Notes: generated by a model from the letters alone, not told the origin. DNA of 64,000 nucleotides from DAOUKH01 sp964291475 (GCA_964291475.2 OZ220075.1:1-64000), one strand, 5' to 3'; counted from the first letter of the stretch, positions 7,708-16,242 are shown. Made by a program: numbers and translations.

Positions 7708-9013
7708 ACCCGCGCCGGCCGGCCCCCCGCCGGCCTGCGATATCTGCGGCGACATCGGTTGGGTGCGCCGCGACGTCCCCGTGGGTCATCCCGACTTCGG
7801 CGAGATCTTTCCCTGTTCCTGCACCCTGGCGCGCTTCGAGTCCGAGCGCCGCGACCGCCTGACCAAGCTCAGCAACCTGGGTGCCCTCGGCGGCGTGACC
7901 TTCGACTCACTCGCAGCTCTGGAAATTGAAGGCGCGGCCGTCGACACCGCAAGCGCCTTCGCCGCGTCGCCCGCGGGCTGGCTCGTCCTTCTCGGCCCCA
8001 CGGGGAGCGGCAAGACGCGCATCGCCGCCGCCATCGCCAACCAGCGCATCGACGCCGGGGAGCCCGTCTTCTTCGTCACCGCCGCCGACCTGCTCGACCA
8101 CCTCCGCTCCACCTACGCCCCCGACAGCGACCTCGCCTACGACGAGATGTTCGAGCAGGTGCGCTCCGTCCCACTCCTCGTGCTCGACGACCTCGGCGAC
8201 GAAAGCGCCACTCCCTGGGCGAAGGAGAAGCTGGCGCAGGTCCTCACCCACCGCTACAACGAGCGCCTGCCCACCGTGATCACGACGCCCGGGCCGGTCG
8301 AAAAGCTCGACGAGCGGGTCGCGGGGCGGCTCGCCGACTCCACCGTTTCGCGCATCGTGCGGCTCCGCGGCCATGGGCCGTCGGAGGACACCGTCGACGT
8401 CCTCGACTTCCAGCCCCCGGGGATGACCTTCGAGAGCTTCGACGCCACCGGAGGAGGGCTTGGGAAATCGGCCAGGGAGAACCTTCAGGCCGCCCTGGGG
8501 CTCGCCCGCGGCTTCGCGCAGCACCCCGAGGGTTGGCTGGTCTTCACGGGGACGCATGGCTGCGGCAAGACGCACCTGGCGGCGGCTATCGCGGCCCACC
8601 GTCGCGAGCAGGGCGACAACGTCACCCTCCTGCTCGTGCCGAAGCTCCTCGACTACTTGCGCTCCACCTTCGGAAGGCCGAGCCCCGATGCGTTCCAGAC
8701 CATGGACCGGCTGGGCCGGACCGACCTCTTGATTCTTGACGATTTCGACGCGTCGGTCATCACCGAGTGGGCCTCGGATACGCTCTATCTGATCTTGAAC
8801 CAACGCAAGCTCGCCGGACTCCCCACCGTCGTGACGTCGACCATGGACACCGAGCAGGATGTCGACCCGCGGCTGTGGTCGCACTTCAGCGACATGCGCC
8901 TGACCAGCCTGTTCAAGATCGACGCCCCCGACTACCGTGCGGGCCGGGCCTACGCGGCCAAACCTCCGGCGGCCTCGACGCGCCGCCGCACCTCCAAACC
9001 CCGTAGAAGCTGA
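7607..9013 (+). CDS. Tandem-AAA+ DnaC/DnaI-type helicase loader
   Basis: An N-terminal putative zinc module (CDIC near residue 46 and CSC near 69) precedes two DnaC/DnaI/IstB-like AAA+ domains in one chain. Domain 1 has Walker A GPTGSGKT (about residue 130), Walker B LLVLDDLGDE, sensor-1 VITTPG and the DERVAGRLAD region that normally carries the arginine finger. Domain 2 has Walker A GTHGCGKT (about residue 315) and Walker B LLILDDFDAS. It lacks the usual catalytic Glu after the Asp pair, and its SRL-type motif is changed to RLWSHFSD, so it may bind but not hydrolyse ATP. Typical loaders have one AAA+ domain (about 250-310 residues), whereas this one has 468. It is encoded within the dnaB-dnaD operon. 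A transposition helper (IstB) is less likely because no partner transposase is adjacent. Confidence 0.85.
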   Translation: MESIGDVLGNYRRKPGQNGKSRPAGSKTSSGESEPAPAGPPPACDICGDIGWVRRDVPVGHPDFGEIFPCSCTLARFESERRDRLTKLSNLGALGGVTFDSLAALEIEGAAVDTASAFAASPAGWLVLLGPTGSGKTRIAAAIANQRIDAGEPVFFVTAADLLDHLRSTYAPDSDLAYDEMFEQVRSVPLLVLDDLGDESATPWAKEKLAQVLTHRYNERLPTVITTPGPVEKLDERVAGRLADSTVSRIVRLRGHGPSEDTVDVLDFQPPGMTFESFDATGGGLGKSARENLQAALGLARGFAQHPEGWLVFTGTHGCGKTHLAAAIAAHRREQGDNVTLLLVPKLLDYLRSTFGRPSPDAFQTMDRLGRTDLLILDDFDASVITEWASDTLYLILNQRKLAGLPTVVTSTMDTEQDVDPRLWSHFSDMRLTSLFKIDAPDYRAGRAYAAKPPAASTRRRTSKPRRS

Positions 9014-9025
9014 GGAATCCCGCCG

Positions 9026-9355
9026 TTGCAGTACTACTGCGTCTTCTGTGAAATCATCGCGGGCCGCGAGCCCGGCACCATCCGCTACCAAGACGACGAG
9101 GTCATCATCTTCGACAACATCCTCCGCTGGGCCCCGGTGATGATGATGGCCATGCCCAAGGAGCACATGCCCCAGCAGGAGCTCTGGAAGAGCGGCATGA
9201 TGCAGAAGGTCAGCACCGCCGCCGTCAACCTCGCCGAGGAGCTCTGCCCCAACGGCTTCCGCCTCCTCTCCAACTTCGGCCCCGACGCCCTCCAGACCCA
9301 GCACCACGCCCACCTCCACGTCCTCGGCGGCTTCCACCTCGGCCCCTACCTCTAG
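9026..9355 (+). CDS. HIT-family nucleotide-binding protein
   Basis: The sequence starts with a Cys-containing block (CVFCEIIAGREPG) and has the buried DDEVIIFDN strand. It ends with QHHAHLHVLGG, the histidine-triad active site that cleaves nucleoside phosphates or phosphoramidates. The length of 109 residues is normal for the family. The start is a TTG at 9026 preceded by GAGGAA, 12 bp after the loader gene, so it is probably the last gene of the rplI-dnaB operon. The natural substrate cannot be told from sequence. Confidence 0.92.
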   Translation: MQYYCVFCEIIAGREPGTIRYQDDEVIIFDNILRWAPVMMMAMPKEHMPQQELWKSGMMQKVSTAAVNLAEELCPNGFRLLSNFGPDALQTQHHAHLHVLGGFHLGPYL

Positions 9356-9429
9356 CCCCGCCCACCTCTTGCCATTTACCTATACAAAACGCAAACCATG
9401 GCCTAGCCAGCCTAAAGAAGAACCCTCAA

Positions 9430-9974
9430 GCCTCCCGCCGGGGACCTCCCATGTAGGGGCAACCCTCCCGGTTGCCCAGGGGTGCGGGCGGAGTCTCCCC
9501 TCCGGCCTCTCCCCCTTTGGGGGAGATTTGAGAGAGGGCGCGCGCCACCAGGCGCGCGAGCGCCCACAGGGCGCTGCTCCGGCCCCTCCCCCGCTGGCGA
9601 CCTTTGCGTAACCCCCGACGCCCGCAGGGCGCCCCCTCCAGCCCCCTCTCCCTCTGGCGATCCTTGCACAACCCCCGACGCCGGCAGGCGACCTCCCATG
9701 TAGGGGCAACCCTCGTGGTTGCCCAGGGGTGCGGGCGGCGTCCTCCCCTCCGGCCTCCCTCCCTCAGGGAGGGACTGAGGGCGGGCACTCCCCGCCGCCA
9801 GGCCCGCGAGCGCCCGCAGGGCGCCCCCTCCAGCCCCCTCTCCCGCTGGAGACCCTTGCACAACCCCCGACGCCGGCAGGCGACCTCCCATGTAGGGGCA
9901 ACCCTCGTGGTTGCCCAGGGGTGGGGCGGGGCCCCTCTCCGGCCTCTCCCCCTTTGGGGGAGATTGAGAGAGGG
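9430..9974. repeat. Intergenic mosaic repeat block, left of IS element
   Basis: No gene is supported here. Three copies of the 'tgtaggggcaaccct...ggttgcccaggggtgcgggcgg' palindrome module begin near 9452, 9700 and 9891. They are separated by 'ggcgcgcgagcgcccgcagggcgc' modules (about 9550-9575, 9805-9825) and CTCCCCC-type palindromes. The spacing is irregular and module content varies, unlike a CRISPR array. Confidence 0.8.
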
Positions 9975-11272
9975 TACAGGCCGGGGAGATAGGTAACAGA
10001 TAAACCGGGCACATGGGTAACACTCTGGAGGATTGCAGGAAGCGATCCATGAAGGAGGAGTTGTGTTGCCCTGGCAAGAGACGAGTGTCGAAGCGGAGCG
10101 GTTGCGGTTCATCGAGCGACGGGCGGCGGGGGAGGAACCCATCGCCGAGCTGTGCCGGCAGTTCGGGATCAGCCGCAAGACTGCCTCCAAGCTGATCGGC
10201 CGGTACGAGGCGTACGGCGAAGAGGGTCTGCGCGACCGGAGCCGCGCCCCCCACCATCATCCCAACGCCACGCCCCGCGAGGTGCAGGAGCGCATCATCG
10301 CGGCGAAGCTCGTTCACCCCTTGTGGGGGCCCAAGAAGCTCATCGCCTGGCTCCACGACACCGAGCCCGGCGTGCCCTGGCCCGCTCCCAGCACCGCCGG
10401 CGCCATCCTCGATCGGGCCGGCCTCGTCCAGCGCCGAAAGCGCCGCCGCCGTACCTCCCCTTGGAGCGAGCCCTTCGCCCACGCCATGGCCGCCAACGAC
10501 GTCTGGTCCATCGACTTCAAAGGCTGGTTCCGCACCGGCGACGGGACGCGCGTCGACCCTCTCACCGTCCAGGACGCGGCCTCCCGCTACCTCATCGCCT
10601 GCCGCGGGCTGGAGCGCCCCACCGGCGCGGAAACGCGGCGCGCCTTAGCGCGCGCCTTCCAGGAGTACGGCCTGCCCAGGGTCATCCGCACCGACAATGG
10701 ACCGCCCTTCGCCGGCACCGGCTTGGGCAGCCTCTCCTCCCTGGCCGTCTGGTGGGTCAAGCTGGGCATCCTCCCCGAGCGCATCGCCCCGGGCCATCCC
10801 GAGCAGAACGGACGCCTCGAACGCCTCCACCGCACCTTGAAGGCGGAGACCGCCTCGCCGCCCAGGGCCAACGGACGCCGCCAGCAGCAGGCCTTCGACC
10901 GCTTCCGACGCAGCTACAACACCGAGCGCCCTCACGAGGCCTTGGGACAGCGCCCCCCGGCCCTCCTGTACACGCCCTCGCTTCGCCCCTATCCTGCCAG
11001 CGTCGGCTCGCCGGACTACGAGGCCGAGGTCACGGTACGCCGGGTGCGCGGCAACGGCGAGATCAAGTGGAAGGGGGACCTGGTCTACGTGAGCGAGACC
11101 CTCAAAGGCGAGCCCGTCGGCCTCGTCCGGCAGGACGACCGCAGCTGGGCCGTCCGCTTCGGCCCCCTCCTCATCGGCCTCCTCGACGACCACACCAAAC
11201 GCATCGCCAAGACCCCCGTCAAGGTGTTACCTATGTCCCCGGTCTAACCGTCACCCATGTGCCCGGTCCTTC
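9975..11272 (+). mobile_element. IS481-type insertion sequence
   Basis: The element is about 1.3 kb with one transposase. Each end carries two tandem copies of a roughly 20-bp motif of the form ACCGGGNACATNGGTAAC. On the left these are about 9980-10000 and 10004-10024. On the right, inverted, they are 11250-11267 and 11223-11243. The outer ends read TACAGGCCGGG and, inverted, GAAGGACCGGG. Direct repeats AGAGGG flank it (9969-9974 and 11273-11278) and look like a target duplication. The flanking sequence joins into one ordinary repeat module, so the insertion hit a pre-existing repeat copy. Confidence 0.85.
10066..11247 (+). CDS. IS481-family transposase
   Basis: This is a DDE-type transposase with an N-terminal helix-turn-helix (ELCRQFGISRKTASKLIGRYEAYGEEGLRDRSR, about residues 22-55) followed by an rve integrase core. 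Catalytic residues are in WSIDFKGWF (first Asp), IRTDNGPPF (second Asp) and HPEQNGRLERLHRTLK (Glu). A small C-terminal domain follows (to about residue 393). The start is placed at TTG 10066, giving the family's usual MPWQETS opening, 7 bp after AAGGAGG. The frame also allows GTG 10063. The stop lies inside the right-end repeats. The gene is intact, so the element may be active. Confidence 0.93.
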   Translation: MPWQETSVEAERLRFIERRAAGEEPIAELCRQFGISRKTASKLIGRYEAYGEEGLRDRSRAPHHHPNATPREVQERIIAAKLVHPLWGPKKLIAWLHDTEPGVPWPAPSTAGAILDRAGLVQRRKRRRRTSPWSEPFAHAMAANDVWSIDFKGWFRTGDGTRVDPLTVQDAASRYLIACRGLERPTGAETRRALARAFQEYGLPRVIRTDNGPPFAGTGLGSLSSLAVWWVKLGILPERIAPGHPEQNGRLERLHRTLKAETASPPRANGRRQQQAFDRFRRSYNTERPHEALGQRPPALLYTPSLRPYPASVGSPDYEAEVTVRRVRGNGEIKWKGDLVYVSETLKGEPVGLVRQDDRSWAVRFGPLLIGLLDDHTKRIAKTPVKVLPMSPV

Positions 11273-11420
11273 AGAGGGCGCGCGCCACCAGGCGCGCGAG
11301 AGCGCCCGCAGGGCGCTGCTCCGGCCCCCTCTCCCGCTGGGAGAGGGTTGGGGTGAGGGCGGGGAGTTGAGAGGGGTGCGCCAACGTCCACCGATCCGCC
11401 AACGCCACCCCCACGCAAAG
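11273..11420. repeat. Remainder of mosaic repeat block, right of IS element
   Basis: The sequence resumes with the 'agagggcgcgcgccaccagg' text that follows the CTCCCCC palindrome in other copies, then the GCGCCCGCAGGGCGCTGCTCC module. From about 11360 to the gene at 11503 I see no further structure apart from a GGAGG ribosome site. Confidence 0.75.
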
Positions 11421-11502
11421 CCGACCACCGCGCTTTGACACCGCCCAGCCGCTCCCCCTACCCTGACGCCCACCAGACCTGACCCCACAGCGGAGGACTC
11501 CC

Positions 11503-12594
11503 ATGGCGAGCGAAGCCCTGACCTCCCCACGGCACGACGTCGACGGCCTCGACGACGCCATCGAGCTCTTCTTCGAGCGCGGCTGGACCGACGGCCTCCC
11601 CATCGTCCCGCCCACCGAGGAGAAGGTCGCCGCCTTCGTCGACGCCGCGGGGCGGGCCCCAGACGACATCGTCGGCGAGTACCCCTCGCGGCGGCGCGTC
11701 ATCACCGTCGAAAAGGCCGCCATCAACGCCGTCATGGCCGGCTGCAGGCCCGAGTACTTCCCCGTCGTGCTCGCCCTCCTCGAAGCCCTCTGCGACGAGC
11801 GCAGCAGCATGCATATCCCCAACGCCACCACCGGCGGCGCGGCCCTCGGCTTCATCGTCAACGGCCCCGTCATCGATCGCCTGGGCATGAACTTCCGGGG
11901 CAACGTCCTCGGCCCGGGGAACCGCGCCAACTCCACCATCGGACGCGCCCTGCGCCTCATCCAGATCAACGTGCTCGGCTCCGTGCCCGGCGCAGGCAAC
12001 GAGGAGGAGCACCGGCCGATCCTCGACCGCGCCACCATCGGCCAGCCCGCCCGCTACGCCGGCTACCACATCGTCGAGAACGAGGTCGACTACCCCTCGC
12101 TCAACCCCCTCCACGTCGACCGCGGCTACGACCGCGAGCAGAGCGTCGTCACCCTCTTCTCCACCAACGGCCACGTTCAATACGGCCTCTCCGCCGCCCA
12201 GGACGCCGGCGAGACCATCGCCATGCTCTGCCAGTACCTGCGGGGATCGGGAAAGATGAGCGCCGCCGGCTTCACCGTCGTCATCTTGCCGCCGGAGTGC
12301 GCCGATCACTTCGTGCGGGCCGGCTGGTCGAAGGCCGACATCCGCCAGGCCATCTTCGAGAGCACGCGCCGCACCGTCCGCTGGGCCAAGGAGAACGGAT
12401 GGGGCGTCAGCGGCGGGCTCGGCGAGCGCATCGGCTCCCCCGTCGTCGAGGGCGACGACGAGCGTTATGTCGCCGCCGGCGCCACTCCCGACGACATCTA
12501 CGTCGCCGTCTCCGGCGCCTACGCCGGCGCCTTCGTCCACTGTCTCTTCCCCTACGGCGGCGCGCCCGTCTCGCGTCCCATCGAGGGCTACTAG
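11503..12594 (+). CDS. Uncharacterised protein paired with the UGSC selenoprotein
   Basis: The product has 363 residues, no signal peptide and no membrane segment, so it is likely cytoplasmic. I do not recognise an established domain. Visible features are FFERGWTDGLPIVPPTEEKV near the N-terminus, VMAGCRPEYFPVVLALLEAL (about 78-97) and a Gly/Asn-rich segment around 105-150 (NATTGGAALGFIVNGP, GNVLGPGNRANSTIGRAL). HIVENE lies near 190. Three Cys are scattered, without a CXXC. The start has a GGAGG site 6 bp upstream. The gene ends 38 bp before the selenoprotein gene on the same strand, which suggests a functional pair, perhaps as enzyme and redox partner. That link is inference from adjacency. 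Confidence 0.85.
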   Translation: MASEALTSPRHDVDGLDDAIELFFERGWTDGLPIVPPTEEKVAAFVDAAGRAPDDIVGEYPSRRRVITVEKAAINAVMAGCRPEYFPVVLALLEALCDERSSMHIPNATTGGAALGFIVNGPVIDRLGMNFRGNVLGPGNRANSTIGRALRLIQINVLGSVPGAGNEEEHRPILDRATIGQPARYAGYHIVENEVDYPSLNPLHVDRGYDREQSVVTLFSTNGHVQYGLSAAQDAGETIAMLCQYLRGSGKMSAAGFTVVILPPECADHFVRAGWSKADIRQAIFESTRRTVRWAKENGWGVSGGLGERIGSPVVEGDDERYVAAGATPDDIYVAVSGAYAGAFVHCLFPYGGAPVSRPIEGY

Positions 12595-12632
12595 GCTATA
12601 ATCGCGAGCAAGCGCGGCAGGGGAGGAACGCC

Positions 12633-13163
12633 ATGGTCGTAGCGCAGCGTCTCACCGTCCTGGAGCCCACGGCGGAGTCGATCGCCGAGATGGAAGGGCT
12701 GACCCCGCGTCTGCCCACCCTCGACGGCAAGACGGTCGGCCTCTACAGCAACCGGAAGCTCAACGCCGACCGCCTCCTCGACATGGTGGAGGAGGAGCTG
12801 CGCTCCCGCTACGAGCTCGGCGGCGTCGTCCGCGGCGTCTACCAGGGCATGCGCGTCATGAAGCGCGACGAGTGGCGCGGCGTCGAGGACTGCGACGCCA
12901 TCATCCTCACCCACGGCGACTGAGGCTCCTGCAGTTCGAGCGGTCTGCTCAACAGCATCGAGCTCGAAAAGATGGGCGTCCCCTCCATGCTCATCGGCAC
13001 CGACCGGTTCCGCGACGTCTGCAAGGCGATGGCCAAGATCGGCGGCATCCCCGACATCGAGTGGGCCGAAGTCGCCCACCCCCTCGGCAGCCTCACCGAG
13101 GAGCCCCTCCGCGAGCGCGCCAAGCTCGCCGTCGACCACTTCGAGCGCATCATCCTGAAGTAG
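12633..13163 (+). CDS. UGSC-family selenoprotein (in-frame TGA = selenocysteine)
   Basis: Reading from ATG 12633 (after GGGGAGGA) meets TGA at 12921-12923 in ...IILTHGD-TGA-GSCSSSGLLNSIELEKMGVPSML. The same frame continues for 79 sense codons to TAG at 13161-13163, with protein-like sequence throughout. Sec97-Gly98-Ser99-Cys100 is the signature that names the UGSC family, known from marine metagenomes and annotated as a '(seleno)protein'. A textbook bacterial SECIS hairpin follows the TGA (separate entry). The full product is 176 residues, and conventional calling would truncate it to 96. The Sec-x-x-Cys arrangement suggests thiol/selenol redox chemistry, but the reaction is unknown. A TATAAT at 12597-12602 may give it its own promoter. 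SelA, SelB, SelD and tRNA-Sec genes are not in this window. Confidence 0.93.
12930..12957 (+). promoter_or_regulatory. Bacterial SECIS element
   Basis: The hairpin pairs TGC 12930-12932 with GCA 12955-12957. An A-A mismatch follows, then GTT 12934-12936 with AAC 12951-12953. C12937 is bulged, then GAGC 12938-12941 pairs with GCTC 12947-12950, closing the loop GGTCT (12942-12946). Counting the T of TGA as 1, the bulge is at 17 and loop residues G23 and U24 are in place. These are the key SelB-contact positions described for the E. coli fdhF SECIS. Confidence 0.92.
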
Positions 13164-13797
13164 CGCGCTGAGCGGGGCATCACCCTAACCCTCCCCGCAA
13201 AGGGGAGCACCTTGAGCCTCTCTCTCTCTGGGAGAGACTGCCCCAAACATCTCTCCCCCTGGAGACCTTTGCACAACCTCCGACGCCGGCGGATCATCCA
13301 TGTAGGGGCAACCCTCGTGGTTGCCCAGGGGTGCGGGCGGGGTCTCCCCTTTCCCCTGTAGGGGCGACTCGCGACTCGCCCGTCTCCCGGGGCGGGGCAT
13401 CATCCGCACAACTCCGCCGCTGGTTGCAAACGGGTGGAGTGGGGTGGTCTTAAACCTCTCCCCCTCTGGGGGAGATTTGAGAGAGGGCGCGCGCCGAACG
13501 TGCGCGCGAGCGCCCGCAGGGCGCTGCTTCCTCTTCTCCCCAGGTCTCCCGGGAGAAGATTGAGACCCTTACATACCCCGCGCCAGACGCAGGGGATCAT
13601 CCCCAAGGGTCGCCCGTCTCCTCCGGCCCTCCCCCTCTGCAGGAGACCACCCAAACCTCCCTCCCTCTGGGAGGGACTGAGGGCGGGCCTGGGGTCGGGG
13701 TCAACGTCCACAGAGTCTCGGCGAGATGACCACGCTTAAACCTCCCTCCCTCTGGGGGAGACTGAGAGAGGGCACGCGGCGCTAGGCGCGCCGACGG
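13164..13797. repeat. Intergenic mosaic repeat block
   Basis: No gene is supported in these 630 bp. Modules in order: a 'ctctctctctgggagagactg' palindrome (about 13216-13240) and the 'gacctttgcacaacctccgacgccggcgg' module (about 13263-13291). A GGGCAACC...GGTTGCCC palindrome (about 13306-13327) and a GGGCGACTC...GACTCGCCC palindrome (about 13363-13381) come next. Then there is CTCCCCCTCTGGGGGAG (about 13458-13474), the GCGCCCGCAGGGCGC module (about 13511-13525) and a further palindrome near 13745. The block separates the convergent UGSC and aconitase genes. Confidence 0.8.
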
Positions 13798-16065
13798 CTA
13801 CTTCGCGTTCAGCGCGTTGAGCGCGGAGCCCGCCTTGAACCACCCAATCTGCTCTTCGTTGAGCGTGTGGTCCAGCTCGATGGCCTGCGACGTGCCGTCG
13901 CTGTGGTGGATCGTCGCCGCCACCGGCTTGCCCGGCGCCAGGTCGCTCAAGCCCGTGATGCTGATCTCGTCGTCCTCGCGGACGGCGTCGTAGTCGTCGG
14001 CGTTGGCGAAGGTGAAGGGCAGGACGCCCTGCTTCTTCAGGTTCGACTCATGGATGCGGGCGAAGGCGCGCGTGATGATCGCCGCCGCGCCCAGATAGCG
14101 CGGGCTCATCGCCGCGTGCTCGCGGGAGCTGCCCTCGCCGTAGTTCCAGTCCCCGACGGCGACCCAGCGCCGTCCCGCCGCGCCGAGGCCGCGGGCGATC
14201 TTCGGGAAGGCGACGCCGGTCTCGCCTGTCAGCGGGTCGCGCCCCTCGCCGGTCTCCCCGGTGAAGGCGTTCACCGCGCCGAGGAAGGCGTTGTCGCTGA
14301 TCTTGTCGAGGTGGCCGCGGTAGGCGAGCCACGGGCCCGCCGGCGAGATGTGGTCGGTGGTGCACTTGCCCTTGGCCTTCAGCAGCACCGGCAGACGCTC
14401 GAAGTCGGCGCCGTCCCAGGCGGGGAACGGCGTCAGGATCTGCAGGCGGCCGCTGTCGGGCGCCACCCGCACCTCGACGGCCGCGCCGTTCGCCGGCGGC
14501 GCAACGAACCCCTGCGCGTCGCTGAGGAACCCGTCCGGCGGCACCTCCGGCGCGGGCGCGGGCGCTTCCAGCATGAACGGGCCGTCCTTGCCCTCCAGGC
14601 TGTCCGTCAGCGGGTTGAAGGAGAGGCTGCCCGCCAGGGCGTACGCCATCACGATCTCCGGGCTGGCGATGAACGACATCGTCTCCGCGTTGCCGTCGTT
14701 GCGCTTCGGAAAATTCCGGTTGAACGACGAGATGATGCTGTTCCGCTCGCCGGGCTCGATGTCGCTCCGCTTCCACTGGCCGATGCACGGCCCGCAGGCG
14801 TTGGCCAACACCGTCGCGTCGACCGACTGCAGCACTTCCATCTGCCGGTCGCGCTCGATCGTGGCCCGCACCTGCTCCGACCCCGGCGTCACCAGGAACG
14901 ACGTCTTGACCTTCGCACCCTGGTCCCGCGCCTGCGCCGCGATGTCGGCGGTGCGGGCGATGTCCTCATAGGAAGAGTTGGTGCAGCTTCCCACCAGCGC
15001 CGCCGAGATGTTGTCGGCGTAGCCCTCCGACGCCACGTCGGCGGCGAGCTTGGAGACCGGCCGCGCCAGGTCCGGCGTGTGCGGCCCCACGACGTGCGGC
15101 TCCAGCTTCGACAGGTCGATCTCGACCACCATCTCGTAGTACCGCTCGGGGTCGGCCTCGACCTCGGCATCCGCGCGGAGCAAGTCCGCGTTCTCATCGG
15201 CCAGGGCGGCGAGCGCCGAGCGCTCCGTCGCCTCCAAATACGTCGCCATCCGCCGGTCGTAGGGGAAGATGGAGCACGTCGCCCCAAGCTCGGCGCCCAT
15301 GTTGCAGATCGTCGCCTTGCCGGTGCAGCTGATCTGCTCCGCGCCCGGCCCGAAGTACTCGATGACGCGGTTGGTGCCGCCCGCCACCGTCAGCAGCCCG
15401 CACAGATAGAGGATCACGTCCTTGGGCGCCGTCCAGCCGCTGGGCGCGCCGGTCAGCTTGACGCCCACGACGTTGGGGTGCAGTACCTCCCAGGGGAAGT
15501 CGGCCAACACGTCGACGGCGTCCGCGCCGCCCACGCCCGCGGCGAACATCCCGAGCCCGCCCGCGTTCGGCGTGTGCGAGTCCGTCCCGATCATCATGCC
15601 GCCGGGGAAGGCGTAGTTCTCCAGCACCACCTGATGGATGATGCCCGAGCCCGGCTTCCAGAAGCCCGCGCCGTAGCGCTGCGCCACCGACTTCAGGAAG
15701 GCGTAGACCTCGTTGTTCTCCTCCTCCGCCGCCGCCAGGTCCTGGCTGGCGCCGATGCGGGCCTGGATGAGGTGGTCGCAGTGGACCGTCGCCGGCACGG
15801 CGACGCTGTCCTTGCCCGCGAGCATGAACTGCAGCAGCGCCATCTGCGCCGTCGCGTCTTGCATCGCGATCCGGTCCGGCTTCAGCTGCAGATAGCTCTG
15901 GCCGGCGACCAAGTCCTCCCCATGGGGGTCGTCGAGGTGGCCGTAGAGGATCTTCTCCGTCAGGTTGAGCGGCCGACCCAGCCGGCCCCGGACGATGTCG
16001 AGGTTGGCGCGCGTCCTCGCGTACGATTCCGCCACAAACTCGGGGGTGGACTCAATCGCGACCAT
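13798..16065 (-). CDS. acn: Aconitate hydratase
   Basis: Aconitase interconverts citrate and isocitrate through a [4Fe-4S] cluster in the TCA cycle. Diagnostic blocks are HCDHLIQA, GSGIIHQVVLENYAFPGGMMIGTDSHTPNAGGLGM, and GSCTNSSYED (first cluster Cys). ANACGPCIGQW supplies the other two cluster Cys, and VAVGDWNYGEGSSREHAAMSPRYLG and FARIHESNLKKQG also match. At 755 residues it matches the mitochondrial-type aconitases. The start MVAIESTPEF at 16065 is chosen because GGAGGAG lies 5 bp upstream. An earlier in-frame ATG has no such support. Its downstream end faces the repeat block. Confidence 0.97.
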   Translation of the reverse strand: MVAIESTPEFVAESYARTRANLDIVRGRLGRPLNLTEKILYGHLDDPHGEDLVAGQSYLQLKPDRIAMQDATAQMALLQFMLAGKDSVAVPATVHCDHLIQARIGASQDLAAAEEENNEVYAFLKSVAQRYGAGFWKPGSGIIHQVVLENYAFPGGMMIGTDSHTPNAGGLGMFAAGVGGADAVDVLADFPWEVLHPNVVGVKLTGAPSGWTAPKDVILYLCGLLTVAGGTNRVIEYFGPGAEQISCTGKATICNMGAELGATCSIFPYDRRMATYLEATERSALAALADENADLLRADAEVEADPERYYEMVVEIDLSKLEPHVVGPHTPDLARPVSKLAADVASEGYADNISAALVGSCTNSSYEDIARTADIAAQARDQGAKVKTSFLVTPGSEQVRATIERDRQMEVLQSVDATVLANACGPCIGQWKRSDIEPGERNSIISSFNRNFPKRNDGNAETMSFIASPEIVMAYALAGSLSFNPLTDSLEGKDGPFMLEAPAPAPEVPPDGFLSDAQGFVAPPANGAAVEVRVAPDSGRLQILTPFPAWDGADFERLPVLLKAKGKCTTDHISPAGPWLAYRGHLDKISDNAFLGAVNAFTGETGEGRDPLTGETGVAFPKIARGLGAAGRRWVAVGDWNYGEGSSREHAAMSPRYLGAAAIITRAFARIHESNLKKQGVLPFTFANADDYDAVREDDEISITGLSDLAPGKPVAATIHHSDGTSQAIELDHTLNEEQIGWFKAGSALNALNAK

Positions 16066-16222
16066 CTGCTCCTCCAATCGATTCGGCCCACGGCGGGCCG
16101 CAGTCCGCTGCAGCACGAGGCTTCCAAGAAAACGGGCGCCATCTCGCGGACATGGCGCCCGTTGGACTCAGCCTCTCTGCTCGCTCCCCCTTCTCCAGTA
16201 GAGGGAAGGGCAAGCGAAGTGG

Positions 16223-16242
16223 GCCTCCGGCGGGCCGGAGGC
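16223..16242 (-). terminator. GC-rich hairpin after ferredoxin gene
   Basis: A perfect 8-bp inverted repeat, GCCTCCGG-CGGG-CCGGAGGC, begins 8 bp past the ferredoxin stop on the minus strand. No U-tract follows, so it would be a non-canonical terminator or an mRNA-end stabiliser. Confidence 0.5.

Noticed and set aside
7607..9013. IstB-type transposition helper
   Set aside because: It lies in the dnaB-dnaD operon, without an IstA transposase, and has a two-domain layout and DnaI-like zinc module.
9430..9974. Repeated palindromic units resembling a CRISPR array
   Set aside because: Units differ in content and spacing, spacers are themselves repeat modules, and no cas gene is nearby.
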